DNA of 64,000 nt from Flavobacterium aestivum (GCF_026870175.2 NZ_CP113977.2:3596001-3660000), one strand, 5' to 3'. Positions 44,901-55,372 are shown, numbered from the stretch's first letter. Notes: generated by a model not told the origin, from the sequence alone. Numbers and translations: made by a program.

Positions 44901-45941
44901 ATGAGTACAAACAACAGAAGATTCCCAGCAGAATGGGAAAAACAACAAGGTATTTTATTGTGTTTTCCGCATAACGGGAAAGATTGGCCTGGAAAATATG
45001 AAGCTATACAATGGGCTTTTGTAGAATTCATCAAAAAAGTAGCCACTTACGAGATCGTTTTTTTGGTAGTTGCCGATGAAAACCAAAAAGCGAAAGTAAA
45101 TGAAATGCTAGAAATGGCACATGTAAAAATTAGCAATGTTTCATTTATCATTCAGAAAACCAATCGCAGTTGGATGCGTGACTCTGGACCAATCATTGTA
45201 AAAAATGGTACCACAAGAGAAGCATTGAATTTTAACTTTAACGGTTGGGCCAAGTACAAAAACATCAATTTAGACAAACACATCCCTGCAAAAGTAGGTG
45301 AATCTCTAAATATTCCTGTTACACAAGTAATGTACAAAGGAAAACCTGTTATTGTAGAAGGCGGTGCTATTGATGTAAACGGAAAAGGAACATTACTAAC
45401 ATCAGAAGAATGCTTGATGCATCCTGATATTCAGGTAAGGAATCCTAATTTCACCAAAGAAGATTACGAAGCCGTTTTCAAAGAATATCTTGGAGTAACC
45501 AATGTGATTTGGTTAGGCGACGGAATTGAAGGCGATGATACTCACGGACACATCGATGATTTATGCCGATTTGTAAATGAAGACACAATTGTTACCATAA
45601 TCGAATTAGATCCAAACGACAGCAACTACAAACCGTTACAAGATAACTTGAAACGATTGCAAAATGCTAAACTAGAAAACGGAAAATCACCAATTATTGT
45701 AGCATTACCAATGCCAAAACGCATAGATTTTGATGGCTTACGTTTACCTGCCAGTTATGCTAATTTCTTAATATTAAACAACTGTGTTTTGGTTCCGACG
45801 TTTAATGACGCCAATGACAGAAATGCATTAAATATTTTGGCAGAATGCTTCCCTGATAGAGAAATTATCGGGATAAGTGCCATAGATTTAATTTGGGGAT
45901 TTGGGACCTTACATTGCTTGAGCCAACAAATTCCAGAATAA
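44901..45941 (+). CDS. aguA: Agmatine deiminase
   Basis: Hydrolyses agmatine to N-carbamoylputrescine and ammonia. 346 residues of the guanidino-group-modifying fold: WMRDSGPI near 91, the GDDTHGHIDD segment with the catalytic His and Asp near 213, and the nucleophile Cys339 in GTLHCLSQQ. With aguB it makes putrescine; an arginine decarboxylase to supply agmatine is not visible here. Confidence 0.96.
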   Translation: MSTNNRRFPAEWEKQQGILLCFPHNGKDWPGKYEAIQWAFVEFIKKVATYEIVFLVVADENQKAKVNEMLEMAHVKISNVSFIIQKTNRSWMRDSGPIIVKNGTTREALNFNFNGWAKYKNINLDKHIPAKVGESLNIPVTQVMYKGKPVIVEGGAIDVNGKGTLLTSEECLMHPDIQVRNPNFTKEDYEAVFKEYLGVTNVIWLGDGIEGDDTHGHIDDLCRFVNEDTIVTIIELDPNDSNYKPLQDNLKRLQNAKLENGKSPIIVALPMPKRIDFDGLRLPASYANFLILNNCVLVPTFNDANDRNALNILAECFPDREIIGISAIDLIWGFGTLHCLSQQIPE

Positions 45942-46017
45942 ATTATCGTTATTGTATATTTTTAAAATGCAAATCTATTTATATAGCATTTCAAATTCAT
46001 AGATAACATTAAACCAT

Positions 46018-46053
46018 AAAAAAAGACTTGTAGAAAACTACAAGTCTTTTTTT
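46018..46053. terminator. Two-way terminator after aguA
   Basis: AAAGACTTGTAG / CTACAAGTCTTT stem extended by A and T runs to 16 bp, 4-base loop. Lies between aguA and the convergent M1 peptidase. Confidence 0.92.
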
Positions 46054-46067
46054 ATCCTCAAACAAAA

Positions 46068-48332
46068 TTAATCTCTTGCGAAAGGAATTTTTTGATCGCC
46101 TTCAATAACCATATCAAATCCAGTTTTGGCTTCATTAAATTGAAATTTAACTCCTGCTTCTTTAGATTCAAATACATCTTGAGAAACAAACGTTAACCCA
46201 AACTTAGGATAATCAGTGATCTCGGCAAATAAAGTACTATTTTTTTCGGTAATTACAATTTTCAATGGAGCTACTTTCGTAGAGTATTTACCAATATAAC
46301 TATCTAAAATTATTTCTTTCTCTATTACACCTTTCTCTGAAGTCCAAGTATTATTGCTTTCATTAGAATCTGGAAAAGCATGTTCTGGATCAAGAACAAT
46401 ACTAGCTATTTCTTCAGTAGTATTTACTTTGAATGACCAATCAACATTTTTTTGCCAAACTTCAACCGGTAATTTAACTCTGGTAACTTTTCCGCTTTTT
46501 GTTTTCACATCCAAAACGACTGGCATCGCCATTTTCTCAAAGTTTTCAATATTAATTATTACACCTTGTGCAGGATCATTTTTTACATATTTAATAGAAT
46601 TAATTCCTTGGTCTAAACGCCAGTTATTTATAAACCAACCTCTCCAGAACCAACCTAAATCTTCTCCAGCCACATTCTCCATGGTTCTAAAAAAATCATC
46701 AGGAGATGGGTGTTTAAAAGCCCAACGCTCAGTATAAGTTCTAAAAGCTGTATCAAAACGTTCTTGTCCTAACACTTGCTCTCTTAAAATTTGCAATCCT
46801 GAACTTGGTTTGTAATAACATAAAAGACCAATATTTCTTTCTTTCATGTTATCTGGAGAACTCATAACGGTTTCTACTTTTGGATTGGTAAAATACTCCG
46901 CATTTTGATGAAAATCTGTTGGTTTCTTTTTAAACTCACCATTATTGAATTCAGCTGAACTTACTGAATTAATAAAAGTATTAAATCCTTCATCCATCCA
47001 AGCAAATAAACGCTCGTTAGACCCTACAATCATAGGAAACCAACCATGACCAAACTCATGATCTGTAACTCCCCATAAATCTTCTCCTTTAGATTGCCAT
47101 CCGCAAAAAACAATTCCAGGGTATTCCATTCCTCCTTCATTTCCGGCTACATTTGTAGCAACTGGATAAGGATATTCAAACCATTTTTTAGAATAATGCT
47201 CAATAGCTGCCTTAGTATATTCTGTAGCACGATCCCAAGCATCTTTTCCTACGCTTTCTACTGGATAAGCAGATAAAGCCAATGATTTTTTACCACTTGG
47301 CAAATTAATTCTGGCTCCATCTAATATAAATGCTGAAGATGATGCCCAAGAAAGATCACGTGAATTTTTTATTCTAAAGTGCCATGTTTTCTCAGAAGTA
47401 CTTCCAGATTTTGCAGCAGCATTTACCTCATCAGCAGTACGAATCATAACTGTTTTTTCACTTTGTGCAGCTTGTGCAATTCTTTTTTGCTCAGCTGCCG
47501 TATAAACTGCAGTTGGATTTAATAATTCTCCTGAACTCACTACAACATGATTAGAAGGAACTGTGATATTAAAATCAAAATCACCATATTCAAGATAAAA
47601 CTCTGATGCTCCAATATATGGATTGATATTCCAACCTCTTAAATCATCATACACACACATACGAGGGTACCATTGTGCAATGGTGAAAATTTTCCCGTTT
47701 TTAGTATCCAAAACCCCCATTCTGTCCGAACCTTCTTTTGGAGAAATGAATGAAAAATCAATTTTTATTTTCACTACTCCACCTTTAGATTTCAACTCAT
47801 CTGGAAGAAAAACTTGCATTCTGGTATCAGAAATAACATATTTTGCTTCAGTTTCAACCGTTTTTCCTCTATTAGTAGAAACAACTTTTACTGACTTTAT
47901 TTTATATCCTCCATCAAATACTTCGCCTTGAGCTCCATTACGACTTCCTTTTAAAGGTACAATTGCATTTCCTCTAGAATCTGATTTGAAAAAATTTTGA
48001 TCCAATGACATCCAAACAAAAGACATTTTATCAAAACTATTATTGGTATAGGTCACAATTTCTGACCCAATAATTTCATTTGTTTTTTCATTTAATCTGG
48101 CTGTCAATTTATAATCAGCTCTGTTTTGCCAATATTCATGACCTGGTGCACCATTAGCAGATCGTGTAGAGGAACCATTATTTGCATAAAATATAGGTCC
48201 AAACGCATCTTGATAGCTATACTTTGATACAGGTGCAGGAGTTGCAGCATTTGATGTTTCTTGTGCCCATGAAGTAGCACTTCCAACAAGTAAAGCCAGT
48301 TGCAAAATGGCTCCGAAACGGGTGTTTTTCAT
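46068..48332 (-). CDS. M1-family metallo-aminopeptidase, secreted
   Basis: 754 residues with a signal peptide (ending SWAQE). Zinc motif HEFGH near residue 427, with the second Glu in [10 protein letters not shown] about 20 residues on, and the upstream [10 protein letters not shown] that corresponds to GAMEN of the family. Probably a periplasmic or outer-membrane peptidase. The C-terminal region after about 600 is beta-rich and lacks a recognised sorting domain. Confidence 0.92.
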   Translation of the reverse strand: MKNTRFGAILQLALLVGSATSWAQETSNAATPAPVSKYSYQDAFGPIFYANNGSSTRSANGAPGHEYWQNRADYKLTARLNEKTNEIIGSEIVTYTNNSFDKMSFVWMSLDQNFFKSDSRGNAIVPLKGSRNGAQGEVFDGGYKIKSVKVVSTNRGKTVETEAKYVISDTRMQVFLPDELKSKGGVVKIKIDFSFISPKEGSDRMGVLDTKNGKIFTIAQWYPRMCVYDDLRGWNINPYIGASEFYLEYGDFDFNITVPSNHVVVSSGELLNPTAVYTAAEQKRIAQAAQSEKTVMIRTADEVNAAAKSGSTSEKTWHFRIKNSRDLSWASSSAFILDGARINLPSGKKSLALSAYPVESVGKDAWDRATEYTKAAIEHYSKKWFEYPYPVATNVAGNEGGMEYPGIVFCGWQSKGEDLWGVTDHEFGHGWFPMIVGSNERLFAWMDEGFNTFINSVSSAEFNNGEFKKKPTDFHQNAEYFTNPKVETVMSSPDNMKERNIGLLCYYKPSSGLQILREQVLGQERFDTAFRTYTERWAFKHPSPDDFFRTMENVAGEDLGWFWRGWFINNWRLDQGINSIKYVKNDPAQGVIINIENFEKMAMPVVLDVKTKSGKVTRVKLPVEVWQKNVDWSFKVNTTEEIASIVLDPEHAFPDSNESNNTWTSEKGVIEKEIILDSYIGKYSTKVAPLKIVITEKNSTLFAEITDYPKFGLTFVSQDVFESKEAGVKFQFNEAKTGFDMVIEGDQKIPFARD

Positions 48333-48488
48333 ATTTTTCTTTTTTTTAAATCACAAATTAATGGAAAAAAAAATGAATTTTCCACATGAAATTAAGAATA
48401 TGATTAGAATTTAGCATTATTTCTACAACTTAATTAAAATATAAAATATCTTTACAATATGCTATAAATACAATAAACAGATATTATT

Positions 48489-49340
48489 TTGATTACAACT
48501 CTATCAAACTCAATTCTTACCGCACAAATAAAACATATAGGAGCTGAATTATGTTCCCTAAAAGACAATTCCAATACGGAATACATTTGGAGTGGAAACC
48601 CTGAATTTTGGGGTAAACACTCCCCTATTTTGTTTCCAATTGTTGGCACACTAAAAAACAATTCCTATCAATATAAAGACACTGAATATCATTTATCCAG
48701 ACATGGATTTGCTCGTGAAATGAACTTTGAATTGATTGACAAACAAGAAAACAGTGCTACTTTTTCTTTAATTTCATCTGATGAAACTTTGAAAAAATAT
48801 CCGTTTGATTTTGAATTGCGTATAATTTATACTTTAGAGAATAAATCTTTAAAAATTGAATACAAAGTCATCAACAAGGGAGTATCAAAAATGCCATTTT
48901 CAATTGGAGCACATCCTGCATTTGACTTACCCGGAAATTTTGAAAATTACAGCCTTGAATTTGAGAATGATGAGCCTTTGACACTTTCCCTCTTGGAAGA
49001 TGGTCTAATTTCAAATATTACCGAGCAAATACAATTAGATAAAAAACAATTGCATTTAAATCGTAAGCTATTCGAAAAGGATACTTTGATTATCAAACAA
49101 ATTCAATCAAAATCGATTACAATTTTAAGAAATTCAAATCCAATTTTAAAAGTTAGCTACAAAGATTTCCCCGATTTAGGAATTTGGACACCCCAAAATG
49201 CGCCTTTTATATGTATTGAACCATGGTTTGGCTATTCAGACACCACCAATACATTTGGAGATCTTTTTGAAAAAGAAAGTATACAAATATTAGAAGCCAA
49301 TGCAACTTTTCAATCGGCTTTCAATATTGAAATCTTATAA
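48489..49340 (+). CDS. Aldose 1-epimerase family (LacX-like) protein, TTG start
   Basis: 283 residues; the frame opens with TTG at 48489, and the first residues (MITTLSNSILTAQIKHIGAE) fit the family start, so the TTG is chosen. GAELCSLKD and EYIWSGNPEFWGKHSPILFP are family blocks, with His (SRHGFAR) near 77 and GAHPAF near 141. The superfamily equilibrates the anomers of sugars; some members are 6-phosphohexose mutarotases. Confidence 0.87.
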   Translation: MITTLSNSILTAQIKHIGAELCSLKDNSNTEYIWSGNPEFWGKHSPILFPIVGTLKNNSYQYKDTEYHLSRHGFAREMNFELIDKQENSATFSLISSDETLKKYPFDFELRIIYTLENKSLKIEYKVINKGVSKMPFSIGAHPAFDLPGNFENYSLEFENDEPLTLSLLEDGLISNITEQIQLDKKQLHLNRKLFEKDTLIIKQIQSKSITILRNSNPILKVSYKDFPDLGIWTPQNAPFICIEPWFGYSDTTNTFGDLFEKESIQILEANATFQSAFNIEIL

Positions 49341-49408
49341 CCAATGAAAACAGTACCTTTATATTGAACTAAAACTCATATAACTGAAGTTCGTAAATAA
49401 AAGAAACT

Positions 49409-50350
49409 ATGCGTAATTTACCGCTTCTGTCATTGCTCATTCTCTCAACATCGGGCTGTTCTGATTTTAAAATAGTCCCTGACTATGTATTTAATTCTTT
49501 AAAAAAGAAAGAATTATACATTAAATCATACGACAATACATTAAAATTATGGGATGTACCGTTTGAAGAGATAGACGTAAAGACAAATTATGGTATTGCA
49601 CACGTTATTGTCTGTGGCCCAAAATCAGGTGAACCATTGGTTTTATTTCATGGTACAGATGCCAGTTCGACCATGTGGTTTCCGAATGTAACAGAATTAA
49701 GCAAAGGAAACCGAGTTTATGCCATTGACTTCCCTTTAGAAGCTGGAAAGTCACTTTCAAACAGGAGAAAATTAAGCAACAAACAAGCTGCTGCATTTTA
49801 TAATGAGGTTTTTAAACATTTTCAAATGGAAGACATTAATTTATTGGGCATATCAAGAGGCGGATGGATGGCAACCTATTTAGCCTTACAACCCAATATC
49901 CCAGTCAAAAGAATAATCTTATTGAGCCCTGCACAAACCTTTGGAAGAGTTGCGAATTTAGGGAAAGTCCTTACTGGAATTAATATTAAAATATTTCCAA
50001 GCCTAAAAAGTACAAATAGATTTTTTAACGCCTTTTCCTATTATCCGGAAAAAATTGACAGTGTTTTCAAAAATCAGCTTTATCTTGCTTACAAATATGG
50101 TAACAGCAAACCTCGTCTATTGAATATGTCACTATTTTCTAAAAAAGAATTAAAATCACTAAAAATGCCCGTACTCGTTTTGATAGGCGATCATGATATT
50201 GTTAATAAAGAAAAAATATTTGTCAAAGTGCACAAATACATTCCCAATGCAGAGACTGCAGTTATCAAAAACTCCGGACACTTTATGTCTATTGACCAAT
50301 CTGAAATTATAAATAAAAAAATTGTCGAATTTTTAAACAATAGCAAATAA
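49409..50350 (+). CDS. Alpha/beta hydrolase lipoprotein
   Basis: 313 residues with a lipoprotein-like signal (STSGCSDF, Cys near 17). Hydrolase triad: nucleophile in GISRGGWMA (Ser near 150), Asp in GDHDIV near 258 and His in NSGHFMS near 290; oxyanion block LFHGTDASS near 87. Substrate unknown. Its stop codon overlaps the next start by one base (TAATG). Confidence 0.85.
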   Translation: MRNLPLLSLLILSTSGCSDFKIVPDYVFNSLKKKELYIKSYDNTLKLWDVPFEEIDVKTNYGIAHVIVCGPKSGEPLVLFHGTDASSTMWFPNVTELSKGNRVYAIDFPLEAGKSLSNRRKLSNKQAAAFYNEVFKHFQMEDINLLGISRGGWMATYLALQPNIPVKRIILLSPAQTFGRVANLGKVLTGINIKIFPSLKSTNRFFNAFSYYPEKIDSVFKNQLYLAYKYGNSKPRLLNMSLFSKKELKSLKMPVLVLIGDHDIVNKEKIFVKVHKYIPNAETAVIKNSGHFMSIDQSEIINKKIVEFLNNSK

Positions 50351-50898
50351 TGTTAGAAATAAACTTTACCCCTTTTCCGAATCTTGAAACCGAGCGTTTA
50401 TTGTTGAAACAAGTAACCGCTGATGATGTTGATGACATTTTTGAATTGCGATCTAATAAAGAAGTCATGAAATACATCCCGAGACCATTGCTTCAAAACA
50501 AAGAAGAAGCCTTGGAACTTATTGCTATGTTAAATGACAAAATAGAAAACAACATTGGAATTAACTGGGGAATACAACTGAAAAATGATCCAAAAATCAT
50601 TGGTATTATTGGGCATTACAGAATTAAACCCGAGCACTATAGAGCCGAAGTAGGTTACATGCTATTACCTGAATATAATGGAAAAGGAATTATATCCGAA
50701 GCTTTGCAAAAAGTAGTTGAATATGGTTTCAAAGATATGCAACTCCATTCTATAGAAGCAGTTTTAGACCCTAAAAACGCTGGATCAGAAAAAGTTCTAT
50801 TGAAAAATGGTTTTGTAAAAGAAGCACATTTAGTAGAAAATGAATACTATGATGGACGTTTTCTAGATACCTTAATATACTCCGTTTTGAACAAATAG
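50350..50898 (+). CDS. GNAT acetyltransferase, RimJ/RimL type
   Basis: 182 residues. Starts PNLETERLLLKQV near residue 7-19, typical of the RimJ/RimL (acetyltransferase 3) group, and continues with EVGYMLLPEYNGKGIISEAL near 98 and the ILDPKNAGSEKVLLKNGF-like region. Probably acetylates the N-terminus of a protein or a small amine. Starts on the stop codon of the hydrolase gene. Confidence 0.9.
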   Translation: MLEINFTPFPNLETERLLLKQVTADDVDDIFELRSNKEVMKYIPRPLLQNKEEALELIAMLNDKIENNIGINWGIQLKNDPKIIGIIGHYRIKPEHYRAEVGYMLLPEYNGKGIISEALQKVVEYGFKDMQLHSIEAVLDPKNAGSEKVLLKNGFVKEAHLVENEYYDGRFLDTLIYSVLNK

Positions 50899-51050
50899 TG
50901 CCCTAATAATCAGTTGAAAAAATTACTTACCACACTTATATAGTTCTCGGAAACGAATGTCATAGCCCAGATGGAAACAAATATCCTTTTATGCCGGTGT
51001 TCGGCATAAAAGATATTGTGTACAGCTGGATTAAGCTCCTAGCTATTGGT

Positions 51051-51275
51051 TTACATTTTCTGAATGGTCTTTATATACAATTCTTCAACTTGTTTTCTGG
51101 CCCAATCTGTTTTACGCAAGAAGGTAAGACTGGATTTTATGCTCGGATTTATATTGAAACATTTGATTTTAATCAATTCCCCTAAGGTATCAAATCCATA
51201 GTAAGCTACTAACGTTTCCAGAATTTTTTGAAGTGTAACTCCATGAAGCGGGTCTTTTGATTGCTGCTTTTCCAT
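51051..51275 (-). CDS. VF530 family (DUF2132) DNA-binding protein
   Basis: 74 residues, all of the family length. DPLHGVTLQKILETLVAYYG and LRKTDWARKQVEELY are the conserved helices. VF530 proteins are small helical putative DNA-binding proteins. Transcribed divergently from smpB from a promoter that shares the CAATTG box; the ATG lies only 4 bases past its -7 box, so the mRNA is nearly leaderless. Confidence 0.88.
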   Translation of the reverse strand: MEKQQSKDPLHGVTLQKILETLVAYYGFDTLGELIKIKCFNINPSIKSSLTFLRKTDWARKQVEELYIKTIQKM

Positions 51276-51279
51276 CCGG

Positions 51280-51338
51280 CAAATTTATAGCATTTTATCA
51301 AAAACAATTGGTCTTTCATTAATTAGTTCCTAAATTTG
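51280..51338. promoter_or_regulatory. Divergent promoters of VF530 and smpB sharing one -33 palindrome
   Basis: CAATTG at 51305-51310 supplies the TTG box in both directions. Toward VF530 (reverse): TTG at 51307-51305, 17 bases, TAAATTTG at 51287-51280, 4 bases, ATG. Toward smpB: TTG at 51308-51310, 20 bases, TAAATTTG at 51331-51338, 7 bases, ATG. Both mRNAs would be nearly leaderless. Confidence 0.75.
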
Positions 51339-51345
51339 CCCAACT

Positions 51346-51798
51346 ATGCAAAAAACTGTCAACATACTCAATAAAAGAGCCCGATTCGACTATGAAATCC
51401 TTGAAACCTATACCGCAGGTATTGTTTTAGTGGGAACCGAAATAAAATCTATTCGATTAGGAAAAGCCAACATAACCGAAAGTTTTTGTGAATTTAGCGG
51501 TAATGAACTTTTTGCCATCAATACTTATATAGAGGAATATTCTTTTGGAAATCAATTCAATCATAAAGCCCGTAGCGAACGTAAATTACTTTTGAATAAA
51601 AGGGAATTGAAGGGATTACTAAGAAGTGTTCAAGCCAAGGGACTTACTATCGTCCCTCTAAAATTATTCACTAATGAAAAGGGATTGGCCAAACTACAAA
51701 TTGGACTTTGTAAAGGTAAAAAAACTTATGATAAAAGAGAGTCCTTGAAAGAACAGGACACCAAAAGAGATTTAGATAGAATAAAGAAAGCTTTTTAA
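51346..51798 (+). CDS. smpB: SsrA-binding protein SmpB
   Basis: 150 residues. Binds tmRNA and brings it to stalled ribosomes for trans-translation. [20 protein letters not shown] near 9-28, GTEIKSIR, and the basic C-terminal tail ([18 protein letters not shown]) that reaches into the mRNA channel are present. Complete; nearly leaderless start. Confidence 0.96.
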   Translation: MQKTVNILNKRARFDYEILETYTAGIVLVGTEIKSIRLGKANITESFCEFSGNELFAINTYIEEYSFGNQFNHKARSERKLLLNKRELKGLLRSVQAKGLTIVPLKLFTNEKGLAKLQIGLCKGKKTYDKRESLKEQDTKRDLDRIKKAF

Positions 51799-51899
51799 AT
51801 AATCTTTAATGCTTTTTGATTAAATTTCAATAAGATACCGTAGATTTTTGTCAAAATTATAATTACTTTTACTACAGTAAAACAAAAAAACGGAAAATT

Positions 51900-52568
51900 A
51901 TGAAAAACATTTTTATCGCATTAATTTGTGTTTGCCTTACAAGTTGTGGAAGTAATACATCAATTGTTTCTAGTTGGAGAGACCCAAATGCAACTCTTGC
52001 AAGTGAAAACTTCAAAAAAGTAATAGTTGTAGCTTTAGCTAAAGACGAAAGTACCAGAAGGTCTACAGAAAATAGAATTGCTTCTATTAATCCTTCGGTA
52101 CTAAATCCTTCTTACAATTATTTAAATCAAGCAAATTTAAATCTTACACAAGAACAAAAATTAAGCATTCTTCAAACTGAAGGCTTTGACGGGGCAATTA
52201 CAATGCGTTTCATAAGAGCCGATAAAGAAACTCAATATGTCCCAGGAACAAGCACTTATTATGGTGGAATGGGATATCCTGGAATGGGATATGGCTATGT
52301 AGGCGGATATGGCATGGGTTATGGTGCTGGATTTGGAGGATGGTACGGTGCTTACGCTCCTGCATACTACACTCCGGGGTACTACCAAGAAAACACATAT
52401 TACTATATAGAAACTAATATTTTTGACTTAAAAAACAATAAATTAGTTTGGAGTGCTACTACAAAATCTTTGGATGTATCTGATATCAGTGCCACTGTTG
52501 ACGAAATCATGCAAGCTTGTGTGAATCAGATGAGAGCTGATGGATATATGCCTCCTAAAACAAAATAA
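51900..52568 (+). CDS. Lipoprotein with Gly/Tyr-rich region
   Basis: 222 residues with a lipoprotein signal (LTSCGSNTS, Cys near 16). The N-terminal half has strands of the DUF4136 kind (SSWRDPN, FKKVIVVAL). Residues about 119-160 are Gly, Tyr and Met/Pro rich (YYGGMGYPGMGYGYVGGYG), then the fold resumes (NTYYYIETNIFDLKNNKLVW). Could be an adhesive or a surface lipoprotein; function unknown. Confidence 0.8.
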   Translation: MKNIFIALICVCLTSCGSNTSIVSSWRDPNATLASENFKKVIVVALAKDESTRRSTENRIASINPSVLNPSYNYLNQANLNLTQEQKLSILQTEGFDGAITMRFIRADKETQYVPGTSTYYGGMGYPGMGYGYVGGYGMGYGAGFGGWYGAYAPAYYTPGYYQENTYYYIETNIFDLKNNKLVWSATTKSLDVSDISATVDEIMQACVNQMRADGYMPPKTK

Positions 52569-52600
52569 CATAATCCTCATAAAGAGATTTATATAAATTA

Positions 52601-52636
52601 AAAAGCAATACTAAAATTATTTAGTATTGCTTTTTT
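52601..52636 (+). terminator. Terminator after the 51900 lipoprotein
   Basis: 14-bp stem AAAGCAATACTAAA / TTTAGTATTGCTTT with a short loop and T tract. Confidence 0.9.
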
Positions 52637-52675
52637 CATTCAAATTGAAATAATAATACCTAAAAAGATATGCTT

Positions 52676-53314
52676 TTATAAACCGAAAAATCTACTGAAA
52701 AAACCTTTCTTTTCTTCCTCTTCGGTTCCTTTAACAACTGCATCATGTTGTATTTGTTGCAATTCCTCAGTTTTTTGATTTTCGATCATTAATTTAGTAA
52801 CCAACTCAACATAACTAAGCCCTTCCTCTTCTAAAAAGCCAATCAAGTATTTTTCACTTGCATCAACACCACTCGCTTGTTCAATCTGTAAAAGCTTTTT
52901 ATACAAAGGCTCAATATGCTTTGTTATCACCTCTTCCGGAACCGCTTTTCTTCTGGCTATATAATTAACTATATTACCATTTTCGTCTCTAGAATACTCA
53001 AAATTGGTAATCACCCAATAATACCTTCCGGATTTTGCTAAATTTTTTACAATTCCATGAAACTGATTTCCCTTTTGAATATTCTCCCAAAGCACCTTAA
53101 ATATAACCTTTGGCATATCCGGATGTCTAACAATATTATGGGGCTGAGCCATTAATTCATAATCCTCATAACCACAAACATCTACAAAAACTTCATTTGC
53201 GTACTCGATGGTACCATACAAATCCGTTTTACTCATAATTGTTTTCGTTTTATCCCATGACACCTCTTTATCAATAGGGATTGGTCTTTTGATCATTTCT
53301 TTCACTTCGTTCAT
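52676..53314 (-). CDS. Aer-like PAS-domain protein
   Basis: 212 residues. The PAS domain starts near 25 (TIMSKTDLYGTIEYANEVF), with the Aer-type FAD motif PHNIVRHPDMPK near 60-71 and RYYWVITNFEY near 97. The rest is a helical tail with KGTEEEEKKGFFSRFFGL. Aer senses the redox state via FAD; here no methyl-accepting domain is attached, so the output partner is unknown. Confidence 0.85.
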   Translation of the reverse strand: MNEVKEMIKRPIPIDKEVSWDKTKTIMSKTDLYGTIEYANEVFVDVCGYEDYELMAQPHNIVRHPDMPKVIFKVLWENIQKGNQFHGIVKNLAKSGRYYWVITNFEYSRDENGNIVNYIARRKAVPEEVITKHIEPLYKKLLQIEQASGVDASEKYLIGFLEEEGLSYVELVTKLMIENQKTEELQQIQHDAVVKGTEEEEKKGFFSRFFGL

Positions 53315-53508
53315 ACCTTTTTATTAAACATTTAATTCTATTACAAGTATTTTACTTACGAATACTTGACGAAACAAATTTAAAACCTCCTTTTTGTTAA
53401 AAATATGATAATAGTCAGTTTTGTAAATATTATCAGAATTTAGCTGCTTATTATTAAAATACGGTTGCTGTATTCCAATATAATAGTATTTACTTTAAAG
53501 CTATGACA

Positions 53509-53540
53509 TAAAAAAACCATTCTATAGAATGAATGGTTTT
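53509..53540 (-). terminator. Terminator for pcm
   Basis: On the reverse strand AAAACCATTC, 8-base loop, GAATGGTTTT then a T run at 53516-53510. Lies 24 bases beyond the pcm stop codon at 53564. Confidence 0.8.
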
Positions 53541-53563
53541 AAAAAATTAGATTAGAAAATAAA

Positions 53564-54205
53564 TTAATTCTTGTCTTCTAATAAAGGAACGAAACGAAAT
53601 TCTCCAAACTCATGCTTTTCAAATTGAGTTTCATTTATACGTATTAACAATGTCATGATTTGAACATCTTCTCCTAACGGAATGACGAGTCTTCCTCCTA
53701 TTTTGAGTTGTGCCATTAATGGTTGTGGAATTATAGGAGCACCGGCAGTAACAATTATACTATCAAATGGAGCGTAACCAGGTAAACCCTTATAACCATC
53801 TCCAAAAGAAATATGTTGCGGACGAATTCCTAGTTTTGGTAATAAAGCCGAAGTTTGTTTAAACAATTCTTTTTGTCGCTCAACACTATAAACTTTAGCA
53901 CCCATCATACACAAAACAGCTGTTTGATAACCAGAGCCAGTACCAATTTCTAGTACTTTATGACCTTTACTAACCTCTAATAATTGGGATTGAAAAGCAA
54001 CAGTATAAGGCTGGGAAATAGTTTGGCCAGCTCCAATAGGAAATGCTTTGTCTTGGTATGCGAAATCTGCAAAACTTGAGTTCAAAAACAAATGTCTCGG
54101 AATTTTTTTTATGGCTTCTAAAACGTTCTTGTCTGTAATTCCTTTTTGTTGTAAGACACTTACTAATTGATTACGAAGTCCTTGATGTTTGGCGGTATCT
54201 TTCAA
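53564..54205 (-). CDS. pcm: Protein-L-isoaspartate O-methyltransferase
   Basis: Repairs damaged isoaspartyl residues by SAM-dependent methylation. Best start is TTG at 54205, giving 213 residues beginning with the family-like KDTAKHQGLRNQLV. The open frame goes back to 54256, but that stretch carries the promoter boxes. SAM motif EIGTGSGYQTAVL near 87, VTAGAP near 154. Divergent from the Gfo/Idh gene. Confidence 0.92.
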   Translation of the reverse strand: MKDTAKHQGLRNQLVSVLQQKGITDKNVLEAIKKIPRHLFLNSSFADFAYQDKAFPIGAGQTISQPYTVAFQSQLLEVSKGHKVLEIGTGSGYQTAVLCMMGAKVYSVERQKELFKQTSALLPKLGIRPQHISFGDGYKGLPGYAPFDSIIVTAGAPIIPQPLMAQLKIGGRLVIPLGEDVQIMTLLIRINETQFEKHEFGEFRFVPLLEDKN

Positions 54206-54227
54206 AGTTTTGGGTTTTATAAAAAGG

Positions 54228-54256
54228 CAAAAATAGAAAACAAATTCAAATTCCAA
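54228..54256 (-). promoter_or_regulatory. Promoter of pcm
   Basis: On the reverse strand: TTG at 54256-54254, 18 bases, TATTTTTG at 54235-54228, then 22 bases to the TTG start at 54205. It supports the shorter protein. Confidence 0.65.
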
Positions 54257-54338
54257 TTTAAAAAAAACTTCAATTTTTACTGAGTCCGTTTCATACTTAA
54301 AGGTTAAAATTTAGACTCGATAGTTATCCGCATAAAAA

Positions 54339-54368
54339 TTGGAATTTCTTATTTTATTACTATTTTTG
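54339..54368 (+). promoter_or_regulatory. Promoter of the Gfo/Idh gene
   Basis: TTG at 54339-54341, 19 bases, TATTTTTG at 54361-54368, then 16 bases to the ATG at 54385. Full match to the Bacteroidota consensus. Confidence 0.75.
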
Positions 54369-54384
54369 TAGAAACATCATTATT

Positions 54385-55350
54385 ATGCTGAAAATTGGAG
54401 TATTGGGTGCAGGGCATCTAGGTAAAATACATTTGCGTTTATTACAACAATCCGAAAAGTATGAATTAGTTGGTTTTTATGACCCCAATCAAGAAAATGC
54501 CGAAAAAATATCGAAAGAATTTGGTTACAAACATTTTAATACAATTGCAACTCTAATTCATGCAGTTGACGTAATTGATATTGTAACTCCAACACTTTCC
54601 CACTATAAATGTGCCAAAGTTGCTATTAAATCCGGTAAACACGTTTTTATAGAAAAACCTATTTCTAATACAGTTGAAGAGGCTGAAGAAATCATTGCTC
54701 TTGCCAAAGAATATAATGTAAAAGGACAAGTTGGACATGTAGAAAGATTCAATCCTGCCTTTATCGCTACCAAAAACATGATTGAAAATCCCATGTTTAT
54801 AGAAACCCATCGATTGGCAGAGTTTAATCCACGTGGTACAGATGTCCCAGTAGTTTTAGACTTGATGATTCATGACATCGATGCTATTTTAAGCGTAGTA
54901 AATTCTAAAGTAAAAAACATCAATGCAAGCGGTGTATCTGTTATAAGTGAAACTCCAGATATTGCCAATGCAAGAATTGAATTCGAAAACGGTTGTGTAG
55001 CCAACTTAACCGCGAGCCGAATTTCTATGAAAAACATGCGCAAGTCGCGATTTTTTCAAAAAGATGCCTACATTTCTGTTGACTTTCTAGAAAAAAAATG
55101 TGAAGTAGTTAAAATGAAAGATGCTCCAGAAGTACCTGGTGATTTTGACATGATTTTACAAAATGCCGAAGGAGTAAAAAAACAGATTTACTTCTCTAAT
55201 CCAGATGTTGAACAAAATAATGCTATTCTGGACGAACTAGAATCGTTTGCTGATGCTATCAATAACGATACTACACCTGTAGTAACTTTAGAACAAGCAA
55301 CAGATGCATTAAGAGTGGCATACCAAATTATAGATTGCTTTAAAAAATAA
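54385..55350 (+). CDS. Gfo/Idh/MocA-family oxidoreductase
   Basis: 321 residues. N-terminal Rossmann domain with GVLGAGHLGKIHLRLL, VIDIVTPTLSHYKCA near 59 and EKPISNTVEEAE near 88; second domain near 120-230 with a D-x-x-x-HD-like LMIHDIDAILS. An NAD(P)-dependent sugar or cyclitol dehydrogenase. The substrate is unknown. Confidence 0.93.
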   Translation: MLKIGVLGAGHLGKIHLRLLQQSEKYELVGFYDPNQENAEKISKEFGYKHFNTIATLIHAVDVIDIVTPTLSHYKCAKVAIKSGKHVFIEKPISNTVEEAEEIIALAKEYNVKGQVGHVERFNPAFIATKNMIENPMFIETHRLAEFNPRGTDVPVVLDLMIHDIDAILSVVNSKVKNINASGVSVISETPDIANARIEFENGCVANLTASRISMKNMRKSRFFQKDAYISVDFLEKKCEVVKMKDAPEVPGDFDMILQNAEGVKKQIYFSNPDVEQNNAILDELESFADAINNDTTPVVTLEQATDALRVAYQIIDCFKK

Positions 55351-55372
55351 ATAACTCAATAAATCAAATTAA

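Noticed and set aside
46354..47931. Forward-strand ORFs inside the M1 peptidase gene
   Set aside because: Antisense shadows of a protein with clear signal peptide and zinc motif.
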